DNA from: Clostridioides difficile ATCC 9689 = DSM 1296
GTDB taxonomy: Bacteria > Bacillota > Clostridia > Peptostreptococcales > Peptostreptococcaceae
Length of the DNA stretch: 64,000 nt
Assembly (NCBI RefSeq): GCF_001077535.1
Contig: NZ_CP011968.1
Span: 3,348,001 to 3,412,000 of the forward strand
Reading direction: 5' to 3'
Numbering within the stretch: the stretch's first letter is position 1; each line of letters starts with the position of its first letter. The notes under the pieces were generated by a model that had not been told where the DNA came from, did no database searches, and worked only from the letters and a program-made list of their open reading frames with translations. Positions 51,128 through 60,438 of this stretch are shown here, one piece after another. The translations under genes were made by a program, and so were the position numbers.

Positions 51128-53743
51128 CTATTTAACCAATATAGTTTTAACTTGGTTCATTAAGCACTCTACATTTACAAAGTTATTATCTATTGATATA
51201 GATTCTAATTCTTTTTCATTTAGGTTAATCCATTTAGCTGTTTTAATATTTTTGTTAAATACTATGTTAGCTGATTTTGTTTCTTCTTTAGAATTGTAAA
51301 ATCTAACTACTAATGCCTCTTGTTTTTCAGCCTTTTTTACAACACTTAACACAAGGTCCTTATTAGTTTCCTTAAGTAAACTATATGAATAATCTACTTC
51401 TATTTCTGATTGATTCAATTTCATAGCATTATATGGCATTTTATTATAAGTTTGTATTTTTGTTAAATACTCTTTAGCCATATTTGCAACATTTGCTTCT
51501 AGTGTAGATTTTTCATGAGTAACTATTGCTAAGTCTATTTTTATATCTCCTATCATTTGAGAATCTGGAGTAGGCAACTTTATTCCTGATGGACGACCTG
51601 GGCGTCTTGCCATTTCTTCTTTACCTAGGAATCCTACACTTCTAAATAATGTTATAGCTATTGTGTCAAATTTTTCCCCTACTATTTCAAACTCTCTTGT
51701 ACTGTTTGTAAGAACAGCTACTCCATGCTCTTTGTCAGACAATCCAACGAATGTTAGCATTGGATATATAGAATCTGGTCTTTCACTCCATTCTTCCTGT
51801 TGCCAAACTTCCATAGCATCATCATACACACTTCTCTTTATATGTCCAAACTGATTATCAGACACAGAAAACTTTGAAGCTATATTTGTTGGTATATAAG
51901 TTCTAACCCTACAATCTCTTGCTTGGTTATTTATGTTGAATACTACATCTATTATAGCTTTATCATTTGGAACATTTATAACTATATCAAAGTCAATAAA
52001 TGAATCTGCTCTATTATTTTTTCTAGCTTGTATATCTTTTGGTACTTTTAATCTATAATTTATCTTTATCTCATTATTAAATCTATTTTTCTTTATAGTG
52101 GAATTTGCTACTATATTATCGTTAAATATTAATTTCTCATTTGGAAGTGGTGAAAAATCATACTCATCTCCTTCATCTCCTCCATTTTCCATCAATAATA
52201 CATTTTCAAAAGTTTTATTTAATTTTTTATCAAATATCTTTAATGTCCCGTTTTCATTAACTTGAATAGTATAAAAGTCATTATCTACCATGTCACATAC
52301 TTCATAAGCTTTTTCTAACATATGTCCAATTTCTTTTATCATATACGCCTTATACCCCATTGCAGGTATTTTATCTTTAAAGTTTATTGTATATACCATA
52401 AATGAATCATAGTTTCCATAATGAACAATTTGACGGTCTATTAATCCTGCATCTATTACTTCTTTATGTACCACTTCAAAATCCAACTTATTATTATCTT
52501 TATCAAATATTTCAAATGCTTTCATTTTAGTTATAACTTGGGCGTTCACTATTTCATTCCTATCGTAAGGCATTAAGTTAAATGCTACTAACTTATCTAA
52601 AGCCATTTCACAACTCATTGCATCAACTATTCTTCTTTTGTAAAATGTTATTAATTGGTCTACTTTTTCCTCAGCTAAGAAAAATCTATTCATTATTTCA
52701 TGGTGAACTTTATCTGAACAACAACATCCAATGCTGTCATGAGCATGATTTTTCATTATTTCTTTCCAAATTAACTCTATTAATCCATGATGATATTCAA
52801 ATCCTAGAGAATATGCAATAGAAGCTAGTGGCTCCAATATGTTGGTTATCTTTGATTCTATTCTAGCATTTGCTGATTTTATATCCATTCTTGTTGAGAA
52901 TATACTTCTATGAACCCTCATATATTTCCCATCTAAAAATTCCCCTTTTATTGTATCTATATCCTCATTTTTTTCTAGCTCTTTAAATATGTTTTCATAT
53001 CTACTTAAGAAAAATTTTCTCTCTGGATAACATTCTTTTAATTTATATATAACTTCAAATATATTCTTTTGAATTGGCATCTGGTCATGTCCATTTGGAA
53101 GTATTATATGGTCAGTAGTTGCACCCTTATCAAGAACCGGTAAATATTTATCCATTCTTGTTCTTAGCTCATCTTCATTCATTGGTAGATATTTTCCTAT
53201 TGCATAACCTAATGGAAGTATTTGAACCAAAACAGAAGACCCATCATCACTCTTCCAATTAAACTCTGTTTTATTAGTTCCTTTTCTTTCAGAACATCCT
53301 CTCCAAAACATTGAGTATTTTATATCAAACCCATTTAGTATTTGTGGCATTTGAGCACTTTGACCAAATGAATCTGGTAAATATCCTATTTTCATATATT
53401 CTCCAAATTCATCACAATCTTTTATTCCATATAGTAAATTTCTAAGTATGGATTCTCCACCAACTACCATTTCATCAGTTTGAGTATACCAAGGACCTAT
53501 TATTAGCCTTCCTTCTTGAACTAATTTTTTTATTCTCTCCTTACATTCAGGCTTAACTGCTAAATAATCTTCTAATATAGCAGTTTGACCATCCATCACA
53601 TAATATGGATAGTTATGATTATTTTCTAACATATCCATTATTTCTTCCATATTATTTACAAGTAATATTCTAGATTCCTCAGTTGAGAAGTACCATTCTC
53701 TATCCCAATGCATATGAGGAACTATGTGTACATTTTTTTTCAT
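51128..53743 (-). CDS. mngB: Mannosylglycerate hydrolase (GH38 alpha-mannosidase)
   Basis: An 871-aa GH38 enzyme. VHIVPHMHWDREWYFSTEES is the GH38 zinc motif; the nucleophile Asp is in YLPDSFGQSAQMPQIL, and NHAHDSIGCC is a third zinc-site segment. Length and the N-terminal ESRILLVNNMEEIMD match MngB, which splits 2-O-(6-phospho-mannosyl)-D-glycerate into mannose-6-phosphate and glycerate. Flanked by the MngA-type PTS and glycerate kinase, which supports this over a general alpha-mannosidase. GGAGG lies before the ATG. Confidence 0.87.
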   Translation of the reverse strand: MKKNVHIVPHMHWDREWYFSTEESRILLVNNMEEIMDMLENNHNYPYYVMDGQTAILEDYLAVKPECKERIKKLVQEGRLIIGPWYTQTDEMVVGGESILRNLLYGIKDCDEFGEYMKIGYLPDSFGQSAQMPQILNGFDIKYSMFWRGCSERKGTNKTEFNWKSDDGSSVLVQILPLGYAIGKYLPMNEDELRTRMDKYLPVLDKGATTDHIILPNGHDQMPIQKNIFEVIYKLKECYPERKFFLSRYENIFKELEKNEDIDTIKGEFLDGKYMRVHRSIFSTRMDIKSANARIESKITNILEPLASIAYSLGFEYHHGLIELIWKEIMKNHAHDSIGCCCSDKVHHEIMNRFFLAEEKVDQLITFYKRRIVDAMSCEMALDKLVAFNLMPYDRNEIVNAQVITKMKAFEIFDKDNNKLDFEVVHKEVIDAGLIDRQIVHYGNYDSFMVYTINFKDKIPAMGYKAYMIKEIGHMLEKAYEVCDMVDNDFYTIQVNENGTLKIFDKKLNKTFENVLLMENGGDEGDEYDFSPLPNEKLIFNDNIVANSTIKKNRFNNEIKINYRLKVPKDIQARKNNRADSFIDFDIVINVPNDKAIIDVVFNINNQARDCRVRTYIPTNIASKFSVSDNQFGHIKRSVYDDAMEVWQQEEWSERPDSIYPMLTFVGLSDKEHGVAVLTNSTREFEIVGEKFDTIAITLFRSVGFLGKEEMARRPGRPSGIKLPTPDSQMIGDIKIDLAIVTHEKSTLEANVANMAKEYLTKIQTYNKMPYNAMKLNQSEIEVDYSYSLLKETNKDLVLSVVKKAEKQEALVVRFYNSKEETKSANIVFNKNIKTAKWINLNEKELESISIDNNFVNVECLMNQVKTILVK

Positions 53744-53871
53744 TGCTTATCCTCCAAAACTTATCTGATAATATTTTCTGTCTAATTAAAAATCCAATAA
53801 AAATACTACTGAGTTTACAAAATTTTTTAATATTTATTTTATCACTATAATTAAACCTTTGATTTAAATAT

Positions 53872-55812
53872 CTAATAACGTATCTTTTTATGTATCTTTC
53901 TTTGATTTTTTTGTTTCCTAGTTATTATTAATAATATTGCTGATATTATAGCTCCAAGTACTGCCGCAAAGAACCATATTGATGCTATAATAAATCCTGA
54001 CATACTTCCCTCTAAAAGCGCCAATGAGAATATCCCCGCTCCAGGCACTTGAAGACCTATATTGAAGAATGCTACTATAGACCCAGTTATGGCTGAACCA
54101 GCTACCAATGATGGTATAACACGGATTGGGTCCTCTATCATAAATGGTATTGCACCTTCAGTTATTCCAGCCAATCCTAATATCCAAGTTTGCTTTCCTA
54201 TTTCCTTTTCTGATTCTGAAAATAAATCTCTGCCTAAAACAGTAGCTATTGTAACTCCAAAAGCTGAAACCATCTTAACTGATGCAAATATTGCATAAGG
54301 TATAAAATTTCCACTTGCTATTGCTCCTATTGCAAATGTATAGGCTGCTTTATTTATTGGTCCACCTAAGTCAAATGAAACCATAGCTCCTATTATTGCA
54401 CCTAGTAGTATTGCATTTACTCCAGTCATCCCATTTAACCAATTTATAAGACCATTGTTAAGTGCTGCTACAGGCTTTCCTACTACAAATAACATCAATA
54501 AACCTACTACCAAAGAACCAACTACTGGATATACCCAAAAACTTACGAATCCAGCTAATGTGCCTTTGGCTGGTATATTCTTCTTTAAAAATTTTACTAT
54601 ATAACCAGCAAGTAAACCTCCTAACATACCTCCAAGAAATCCACTACCTATTAAATCAGCTGCTAGACCTGCTGCAAATCCTGGTCCAAGACCTGGTTTT
54701 TCAGCTAGTGAGTAAGACATATATGCTGATAATACTGGAACCATCAATGTACCTAACATACCTCCAGAAAGCTTTCTTAATTGCCATAACCAAGAACCTT
54801 CTTGGTTGTATAGTTCTTGTAGACCAAATGCTTGAGATGCTAATACTGCAAATGCAAGTATCATACCTCCTGCCACAATAAGTGGTATTATATGAGATAC
54901 TCCTGTAAGTATTGCTGATTTTACATCTTTTTTCCATGATGATTTTTCACAATATGATATATCAGATGATTTTTCTATATAATCACCTTTACCTTGTTTT
55001 TGTGCTACTTCTAAAGCTTCGTATATTATTTCTTTTGCTCTTTTTAGTGGAGCTGCTACTGACGTTTTTATGTTTGGCAAATGTTCAAATCTTTCTGTAT
55101 TTTTAGGTGCTACATCTGTTGCATATATTATTGCATCTGCCCTTTTTATTATATCTGGTGTATGAGGGTCCACCATACCATTAGCTCCTTGCTTTTCTAC
55201 ATACACATCCACACCGATTTCTTTACCAGCTTTAATTAATGCTTCTGCTGACATATATGTATGTGCTATACCTGCAGGGCATGCTGTTATTGCTAATATA
55301 ATTTTTTTTGATTCATTTTGAATCCTAATCTCTTCTTTTATTTGTTCTTTCTTTTCTTTTATATCTAAGTTATTAAATAACTCTTTCTTAGTTTTTGAAT
55401 TTAACAACATATTCATATAATCTTCATTTGACAGTCTAGTAACTAACTCAGAAAGTATTTGTATGTGTGTATTTCCACCTTCATTTTCTGGTACTGCTAT
55501 TAAAAATATTATCTCTACTTTATTATTTGGGTCTACGCTTTCCCAATTTTCTATTGGTGTCTCTAAGGTCATAGCTGCAAATGCAGCTTCTTTAACTGAC
55601 TTAGATTTTCCATGAGGAATTGCAAGCCCTCTTTCAAAACCTGTTGGAGATAAAGTTTCTCTGTACATTACAGCTTCTAAATATTCCTCATAAGATGTTA
55701 ACTTGCCTTCATCATATAGCTTTCTTGCTAAGAACTTTATTGCGTCTTTCTTTGTTTTTATTTTTTGTTTTAAAAAAACAAGGTTTTCATTTGTGATTTT
55801 CTTAAATTCCAA
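53872..55812 (-). CDS. mngA: PTS EIIABC, mannosylglycerate type
   Basis: A 646-aa PTS protein in the order IIA (about 1-150; phospho-His in GLAIPHGKSKS), IIB (about 168-265; LAITACPAGIAHTYMSAEAL, phospho-Cys), IIC (about 295-635; MVSFDLGGPINKAAYTF). Fructose superfamily; in E. coli MngA imports 2-O-mannosyl-D-glycerate. Starts with TTG, AAGGAGG 8 nt upstream. It precedes mngB by 128 nt on the same strand, and an RpiR regulator lies upstream. Confidence 0.87.
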   Translation of the reverse strand: MEFKKITNENLVFLKQKIKTKKDAIKFLARKLYDEGKLTSYEEYLEAVMYRETLSPTGFERGLAIPHGKSKSVKEAAFAAMTLETPIENWESVDPNNKVEIIFLIAVPENEGGNTHIQILSELVTRLSNEDYMNMLLNSKTKKELFNNLDIKEKKEQIKEEIRIQNESKKIILAITACPAGIAHTYMSAEALIKAGKEIGVDVYVEKQGANGMVDPHTPDIIKRADAIIYATDVAPKNTERFEHLPNIKTSVAAPLKRAKEIIYEALEVAQKQGKGDYIEKSSDISYCEKSSWKKDVKSAILTGVSHIIPLIVAGGMILAFAVLASQAFGLQELYNQEGSWLWQLRKLSGGMLGTLMVPVLSAYMSYSLAEKPGLGPGFAAGLAADLIGSGFLGGMLGGLLAGYIVKFLKKNIPAKGTLAGFVSFWVYPVVGSLVVGLLMLFVVGKPVAALNNGLINWLNGMTGVNAILLGAIIGAMVSFDLGGPINKAAYTFAIGAIASGNFIPYAIFASVKMVSAFGVTIATVLGRDLFSESEKEIGKQTWILGLAGITEGAIPFMIEDPIRVIPSLVAGSAITGSIVAFFNIGLQVPGAGIFSLALLEGSMSGFIIASIWFFAAVLGAIISAILLIITRKQKNQRKIHKKIRY

Positions 55813-55904
55813 AATTACGCCCTCCTTAAATCATTTAATGCTATGAATATAGCATAAAATAAATTATGAAAATGTTTTTTTGAAATTATACACACAATTT
55901 CTTC

Positions 55905-55941
55905 TTAAAAAATAAAGATTTGTGTATTTATACACAAATCT
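55905..55941 (-). terminator. Terminator after the mng RpiR regulator
   Basis: AGATTTGTGTA (55916-55926) pairs perfectly with TACACAAATCT (55931-55941); TTATTTTTT follows on the minus strand. The stem begins right at the regulator's stop codon. Confidence 0.8.
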
Positions 55942-56667
55942 CTATCTTAACCAGTATTGTTCTATTATTGCTCTCATAATCATCATAATTGGAACCTTAT
56001 CTGATATATTGTACCCATTTACTTGTTTAATTGTTGAATAGCAATATAAACTTATATCTGCAATTTGTTGCAATTGATTTTCACATATATGTGTTAGAGC
56101 TACTACCTTACAACCCTTATTAACTGCTGTCTTTGCTGCTTCTATAACTTCTTTCGTTTCTCCACTTAAACTAAGTGCAAAAAACATATCTTGTTCACCT
56201 AATTTTCCTATATCATGAAGTACTTCATGTCTTTGACTATAGTAAGTTATATTATCATGCCCACCTCTAATTTCTTTTACTAATATCTCACATAAAGGAA
56301 TGTTTTGACCTATTCCATAAACTATAATACTCCTAGATTTTTGAATTATATCTGCTACTTTATTTATTTTTTCATAATCTATTAGCTCTAATGTCTTTTT
56401 TATATCTGATTCAAAACCATTTTTTGGCTCTTTATTCTCATTTTTTAACTCTTCTTTTAAATTATTTTTTAGTTGAGAGAAACCATCATACTCCATTTTT
56501 TTACATAGCCTAACTATGGTATTTGGGACAGTAAAAAATTTATCTGCTAAAGATTGTATTGATAATTTTACTATTTCTTCTTTGTTTTTTCTCATATATT
56601 CAATTATCATGTCTTCTGTATCTGTAAATTTATACTCATATTTTTTTGCTCTTTCATAAAATTCCAT
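55942..56667 (-). CDS. RpiR-family regulator of the mannosylglycerate operon
   Basis: A 241-aa regulator: HTH_6 (about 1-80; LSIQSLADKFFTVPNTIVRLCKKM) and SIS domain (about 100-230; IIVYGIGQNIPLCE and FALSLSGETKEVIEAA). The ATG at 56667 has GGAGGAG upstream. Located just before mngA in the same direction, so it likely controls mngAB-garK. The E. coli equivalent (MngR) is a GntR protein, so control differs. Confidence 0.85.
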   Translation of the reverse strand: MEFYERAKKYEYKFTDTEDMIIEYMRKNKEEIVKLSIQSLADKFFTVPNTIVRLCKKMEYDGFSQLKNNLKEELKNENKEPKNGFESDIKKTLELIDYEKINKVADIIQKSRSIIVYGIGQNIPLCEILVKEIRGGHDNITYYSQRHEVLHDIGKLGEQDMFFALSLSGETKEVIEAAKTAVNKGCKVVALTHICENQLQQIADISLYCYSTIKQVNGYNISDKVPIMMIMRAIIEQYWLR

Positions 56668-56812
56668 AGTTTCTCCTCCATCTATTTTATTATTCATAAG
56701 TAAAATTCAAAAATATTAGCTAAAATTTTCGTTAATATAATTATAATTTAATATTTTTAATTTATTAATGCATACTACTCTTTTTATTATACATAAAAAA
56801 TGTGTACTTCCT

Positions 56813-56863
56813 ATATTGATAGAGATGATTCAAGTTTTTATTTTGATACATCTCTATCAATAT
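56813..56863. terminator. Long hairpin between the ChbG-like gene and the RpiR gene
   Basis: ATATTGATAGAGATG (56813-56827) pairs perfectly over 15 bp with CATCTCTATCAATAT (56849-56863). The T-run (TTTTTTTA) is on the plus strand, the A-run on the minus side, so it is odd as a terminator for the minus-strand genes on both sides. Confidence 0.45.
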
Positions 56864-56929
56864 TTTTTTAGAAAATACACATTTTTTTCAAATACTTATT
56901 TTTAATTAAAACTTTAGGTAATCTATTCT

Positions 56930-57700
56930 TTATATATAATTATTAGACTTGAAAATATCTTTAAAATCAACCAATTCAATATTATTTCTTTTTAACCACA
57001 TTTTAACTTCCTTATCACATAGCATTGCATGTTCATATACTCTCTCTTGAATAAGAGAAGATGATTTTATAAGACTATAATCTATAAATCCTGGATGAGT
57101 AACCATCAATGTTATATCTTTATCTAAATTTATATATTTTTCTTCAAATAATTTAACAAAAGATTTATTTAACTTGTAAAAATCATTCTGAGGATATTTA
57201 CTTGGCATGCTAATACACGAATCTAAATAATAGGGACAACTTGGTATACCGTATTCTTTTGCAGCATCACACATTGCTGATATTGATACATCTTCTTCTA
57301 TACCATGTATATCAATATACTCAGGCAATTTACTCATATACAACTTGTAAGTTTCAATTTGAGCACAAACTTCTTCATATACTTCTTCATAATTAAAAAC
57401 CTCTTTACCTGTCAGTAGTTGCGTTCTTCTTATTTTGCTAGAAACAAATTTTCCACCTTCATCTAACAAATTCTTTATCTTAATATGTTCTTTGCAACAA
57501 GGTTCTCCTATTACTAAATTAACATGTAAACCAAAACATACATCATCATTTTTTACCATTTCTATAGCTTGTCTTGAAAAAGGCATATTCACCATGATTC
57601 CAGCACTTGTAACAATACCGTTCTTATAAGAAGATATTATCCCTAGTGTAACACCTTCTGAATATCCTATATCATCTGCCCTAACTACTAATTTCTTCAT
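56930..57700 (-). CDS. ChbG/YdjC-family carbohydrate deacetylase
   Basis: A 256-aa protein. KKLVVRADDIGYSEGVTLGI holds the metal-binding Asp pair (ADDIG), GLHVNLVIGEPCC the metal His, YIDIHGIEE a second His, and MVTHPGF the C-terminal one. The family removes acetyl groups from chitobiose-like di- and oligosaccharides. The ATG (57700, or 57709 inside the PTS gene) overlaps or touches the PTS stop, so it is coupled to that transporter. Why a deacetylase sits with a putatively TreR-controlled PTS is unclear. Confidence 0.82.
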   Translation of the reverse strand: MKKLVVRADDIGYSEGVTLGIISSYKNGIVTSAGIMVNMPFSRQAIEMVKNDDVCFGLHVNLVIGEPCCKEHIKIKNLLDEGGKFVSSKIRRTQLLTGKEVFNYEEVYEEVCAQIETYKLYMSKLPEYIDIHGIEEDVSISAMCDAAKEYGIPSCPYYLDSCISMPSKYPQNDFYKLNKSFVKLFEEKYINLDKDITLMVTHPGFIDYSLIKSSSLIQERVYEHAMLCDKEVKMWLKRNNIELVDFKDIFKSNNYI

Positions 57701-57701
57701 T

Positions 57702-59150
57702 TTATGCATCTGCCTGCTTTCTCAACTCATCAAGTTGCATTTCCATCTCATCCTTTACTTTAACAACATCCGTTCCTATGATGATTTGAACTGATGTATT
57801 ACTCAATTTAATTACCCCTTTGGCTCCTGTTTTTTTAATATTATCATCATTCAAAATAGTAGCATCCTTCACTTCTAAACGTAATCTCGTCATACAATTA
57901 TTAAGAGTCACTATATTTTCATAACCACCACAATTTTTAATTATCTGTTTAGCCATATATGAAAAATTACCATGAGAAAGTTTTAAATTCTTTTCTTTTT
58001 CACTAACTTTATCACCTATCTCTATCTCAACTTCACGTCCTGGTGTTTGCACATTATCTTTTATTATTATATATTTAAATGTTACATAATATAATACAAA
58101 GAATACAACTCCTACAGGTATAACTAACCACGCTTTATCTCCATAACTAAAACTTAAGACATAGTCAATTATACTTGCTCCATTAAATGAACCCAAGCGA
58201 GCACCCAGTAAATATAGTACAACTCCACCTAGACCAGAATAAAAAGAATGAATTATATATAACTTTGGAGATGCAAATAAAAACGAAAATTCTATTGGTT
58301 CAGTTACTGTTGCCATAAAAGAAGTCAATGCTCCAGCGGTCATTGCACCTTTTACTTCTTGCTTCTTTTTATCTTGTGCTGTTTTATATATAGCATAAGA
58401 AATAGCAGGTATTGAAAACATCATAATTATGTAAAATCCTGTCCAGAAGAATCCTGCATTTGGGTCTCCTGCCATAAATCTAGGAATTTCTCCTCTTATA
58501 ACTTCTCCTGTTGATGTTGTATATTCACCCATTTCAAATAATATGTAAGCATTTAAAACTTGATGTAACCCAGTTGGTATTAGTGCACGGTTACAGAATA
58601 AAAACAAGAATATTCCTATTGCACCAGCTCCTCCCAACCAAAAACCAAATTGATTCATTGCAGCTTGTGGATATATCCATAATAAACTAAATATATATGA
58701 TAAAATTAAAGCAACCACTGGTGATAGTGTAATTACACATTTTTCTCCTGCAAAGAAGCTTAAAAATGCTGGAACTTTAACTTTATATGTTTTATTGTAA
58801 GTCCATGCTATACAAGCTCCAACAATTATCCCACCAAATACACCTGCATTTAATGTATCATTCAATGACTCTAAATTTGACTTAAATATCATATATGCAA
58901 CTACGGCTGCAACCATTACACTTGTCTTGTCTTTAGACTTTGAGTAGGCACTAGCTGCTCCTAATAAAAATAAGTAGTCCACATTTGAAAATACTATATT
59001 AGATATATTAGATATAGCTGGCACATTGAGCATATTTGGACCAAATAATAATCCTAATATACCTGCTGCTGGCATTACAGCTATTGGCACCAGCATAGTC
59101 TTTCCTAAAAGTGACAGTTGTTGCATCATTTTGTTTAAGAACCTCTTCAT
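57702..59150 (-). CDS. PTS glucose-family EIICB
   Basis: A 482-aa PTS protein with IIC (about 1-375; AVMPAAGILGLLFG, ALIPTGLHQVLNAYILFEMG, TVTEPIEFSFLF) and IIB (about 400-480; VTLNNCMTRLRLEVKD, phospho-Cys) domains, of the glucose/N-acetylglucosamine/maltose group; no IIA domain. The ATG at 59150 has GGGG 7 nt upstream. Its promoter shares a 19-nt stretch with the treA promoter, so trehalose or a related disaccharide is a candidate; the coupled ChbG-like gene argues for an acetylated sugar. Confidence 0.85.
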   Translation of the reverse strand: MKRFLNKMMQQLSLLGKTMLVPIAVMPAAGILGLLFGPNMLNVPAISNISNIVFSNVDYLFLLGAASAYSKSKDKTSVMVAAVVAYMIFKSNLESLNDTLNAGVFGGIIVGACIAWTYNKTYKVKVPAFLSFFAGEKCVITLSPVVALILSYIFSLLWIYPQAAMNQFGFWLGGAGAIGIFLFLFCNRALIPTGLHQVLNAYILFEMGEYTTSTGEVIRGEIPRFMAGDPNAGFFWTGFYIIMMFSIPAISYAIYKTAQDKKKQEVKGAMTAGALTSFMATVTEPIEFSFLFASPKLYIIHSFYSGLGGVVLYLLGARLGSFNGASIIDYVLSFSYGDKAWLVIPVGVVFFVLYYVTFKYIIIKDNVQTPGREVEIEIGDKVSEKEKNLKLSHGNFSYMAKQIIKNCGGYENIVTLNNCMTRLRLEVKDATILNDDNIKKTGAKGVIKLSNTSVQIIIGTDVVKVKDEMEMQLDELRKQADA

Positions 59151-59185
59151 ATACAATCCCCTTTCTATTTCGGTTTAATTTTTTA

Positions 59186-59199
59186 TGAAAACGATTTAT
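59186..59199. promoter_or_regulatory. Candidate CcpA cre site
   Basis: TGAAAACGATTTAT matches the cre consensus TGNAANCGNTTNCA at all fixed positions but the last two. It lies between the promoter (59220-59246) and the PTS start, where CcpA would block transcription. Confidence 0.45.
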
Positions 59200-59224
59200 T
59201 CACATTTTATATTTTAAATATTAT

Positions 59225-59246
59225 ATTTGTTTAAACAAATTGTCAA
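59225..59246 (-). promoter_or_regulatory. PTS promoter with embedded TreR-like operator
   Basis: On the minus strand TTGACA (59241-59246) is followed directly by the perfect palindrome ATTTGTTTAAACAAAT (59225-59240); TATAAT overlaps its last base (59220-59225). The stretch TTGACAATTTGTTTAAACA is identical to 60382-60400 at treA. The palindrome is the likely operator of the GntR-type TreR. Confidence 0.75.
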
Positions 59247-59434
59247 TATTTTTTATTCATTTTATTTTTATCATTTGGTTTAACATATAAATCCTTTTAA
59301 GTGTATTGCTATATCTAGCCTATTTTTTTAATTCATTTTTTTTATTTTAAAAATATGTTTAACCATGTATTTGAAACAACCCACAAAATAATTCTATTTT
59401 GTCCTTTTTATGGTTGATATGATTCTATTTTCAC

Positions 59435-59463
59435 TATACATGTCTAAACACATTTGATATAAT
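59435..59463 (+). promoter_or_regulatory. treR promoter with operator-like core
   Basis: TATACA (59435-59440), 17 nt, then TGATATAAT (extended -10, TATAAT 59458-59463). TGTCTAAACA (59441-59450) in the spacer differs by one base from TGTTTAAACA, which suggests TreR autoregulation. Confidence 0.55.
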
Positions 59464-59519
59464 TTGTTCATATCAGTTCAATAAGATTACTAAAGACCTT
59501 TAAGGAGGGATAGGGGTAT

Positions 59520-60242
59520 ATGGCTAAAAATAAATTTTCATAGATATATGAAGTATTGAAAGAGGAAATACTTGATGGTAAATATACAAGTAATATGATG
59601 CTGCCTACTGAACTTCAACTTATTGAAAGGTTTTCATGTAGCAGAAACACTGTACGTAGAGCAATTTCTCAATTAAACACAGAAGGATATGTTCAAAGTA
59701 TAAAAGGCAAAGGTGTTGTAGTGTTAGAAAATAGTTGTTCTAATGATTTTTTTCTAAATATGCACAATTTCAAAGGTGTAGAATCGATTGTAGAAGATAA
59801 AAAGGTTAATACTGCTACTAGTGTTCTCCACTTCAGCAAAATCTTAATTGATAATAAGTTATCTAAAAAGACAGGTTTTAAAGTTGGTAGTGAAGTATAT
59901 TACCTTCACAGACTAAGATATATTGATAACATACCTAAAATTCTCGACATTAACTATTTTCTATGTAGTATAGTTAAAGACCTTGATGTTTCTATAGCAC
60001 AAGGCTCTATTTATAAATATATAGAAGAGTGTCTAGGTACAAAAATTGTTTCATCCAGAAAGATATTTAAAATTGAAAAAGCTACAGAGCTTGAGTTAAA
60101 AACGCTACCTCTAAATGATTATAATTGTGTTGGTGTTATTAAAAATAGTGTATATACTGATGATGGAAAGCTTTTTGAATATACTGAATCAAAGCATACA
60201 CCTGAAACATTTGTATTCATGGATGTTACTCAAAGATATTAA
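59520..60242 (+). pseudogene. treR: Trehalose operon repressor, interrupted by an amber codon at codon 8
   Basis: GntR/TreR-type repressor. From the ATG at 59520 (AAGGAGG upstream) the frame reads MAKNKFS, then TAG (59541-59543), then IYEVLKEEILDGKY and on to 60242, 240 codons in all. The first helix of the winged HTH follows the stop; MLPTELQLIERFSCSRNTVRRAI is the recognition region and the UTRA ligand domain begins at about residue 85. Counted from this ATG, residue 172 is Leu (IEECLGTK), the ancestral state of the site changed to Ile in ribotype 027. Restart at TTG 59556 has no ribosome site. The stop could be real, suppressed or a sequence error. Confidence 0.75.
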
Positions 60243-60381
60243 AAAAATTATGTTTAATTAAACATAATTTTTTTACGTTTAGACACTTTATCCCATACTA
60301 ACCTCACTATTCTATATACAATTATATGTTTATACAAATAATTATTTATTGTATATTTTAGCTTTAATATCAGTTTAATAC

Positions 60382-60409
60382 TTGACAATTTGTTTAAACA
60401 TATTATAAT
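60382..60409 (+). promoter_or_regulatory. treA promoter with embedded TreR operator
   Basis: TTGACA (60382-60387), 16-nt spacer ATTTGTTTAAACATAT, TATAAT (60404-60409): both hexamers perfect. The operator-like TGTTTAAACA lies in the spacer, so repressor binding would block RNA polymerase directly. AGGAGG and the treA start follow about 30 nt downstream. Confidence 0.8.
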
Positions 60410-60438
60410 TAACTTATAAATTACAGGAGGTATCAAGT

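Larger units (their letters stand above)
59157..59519. other. 363-bp divergent regulatory region of the PTS and treR
   Basis: Holds the PTS promoter/operator (59220-59246), a possible cre (59186-59199), a further near-match to the operator core (TGTTTAACCA, 59356-59365) and the treR promoter with an operator-like TGTCTAAACA (59441-59450). No gene. Confidence 0.55.

Noticed and set aside
54462-54881. 139-codon plus-strand frame inside mngA
   Set aside because: Antisense shadow of the conserved EIIC domain with Leu-rich, family-less translation.
57702-59150. Annotation of this PTS as the classical trehalose EII (TreP)
   Set aside because: TreP of Bacillus has IIB before IIC and sucrose-family sequence; this protein is IIC-IIB of the glucose family. 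Trehalose remains possible only from the shared operator.
59520-60242. Ribotype 027-type TreR L172I variant
   Set aside because: Residue 172 from the ATG at 59520 is Leu, so the known Ile change is absent.
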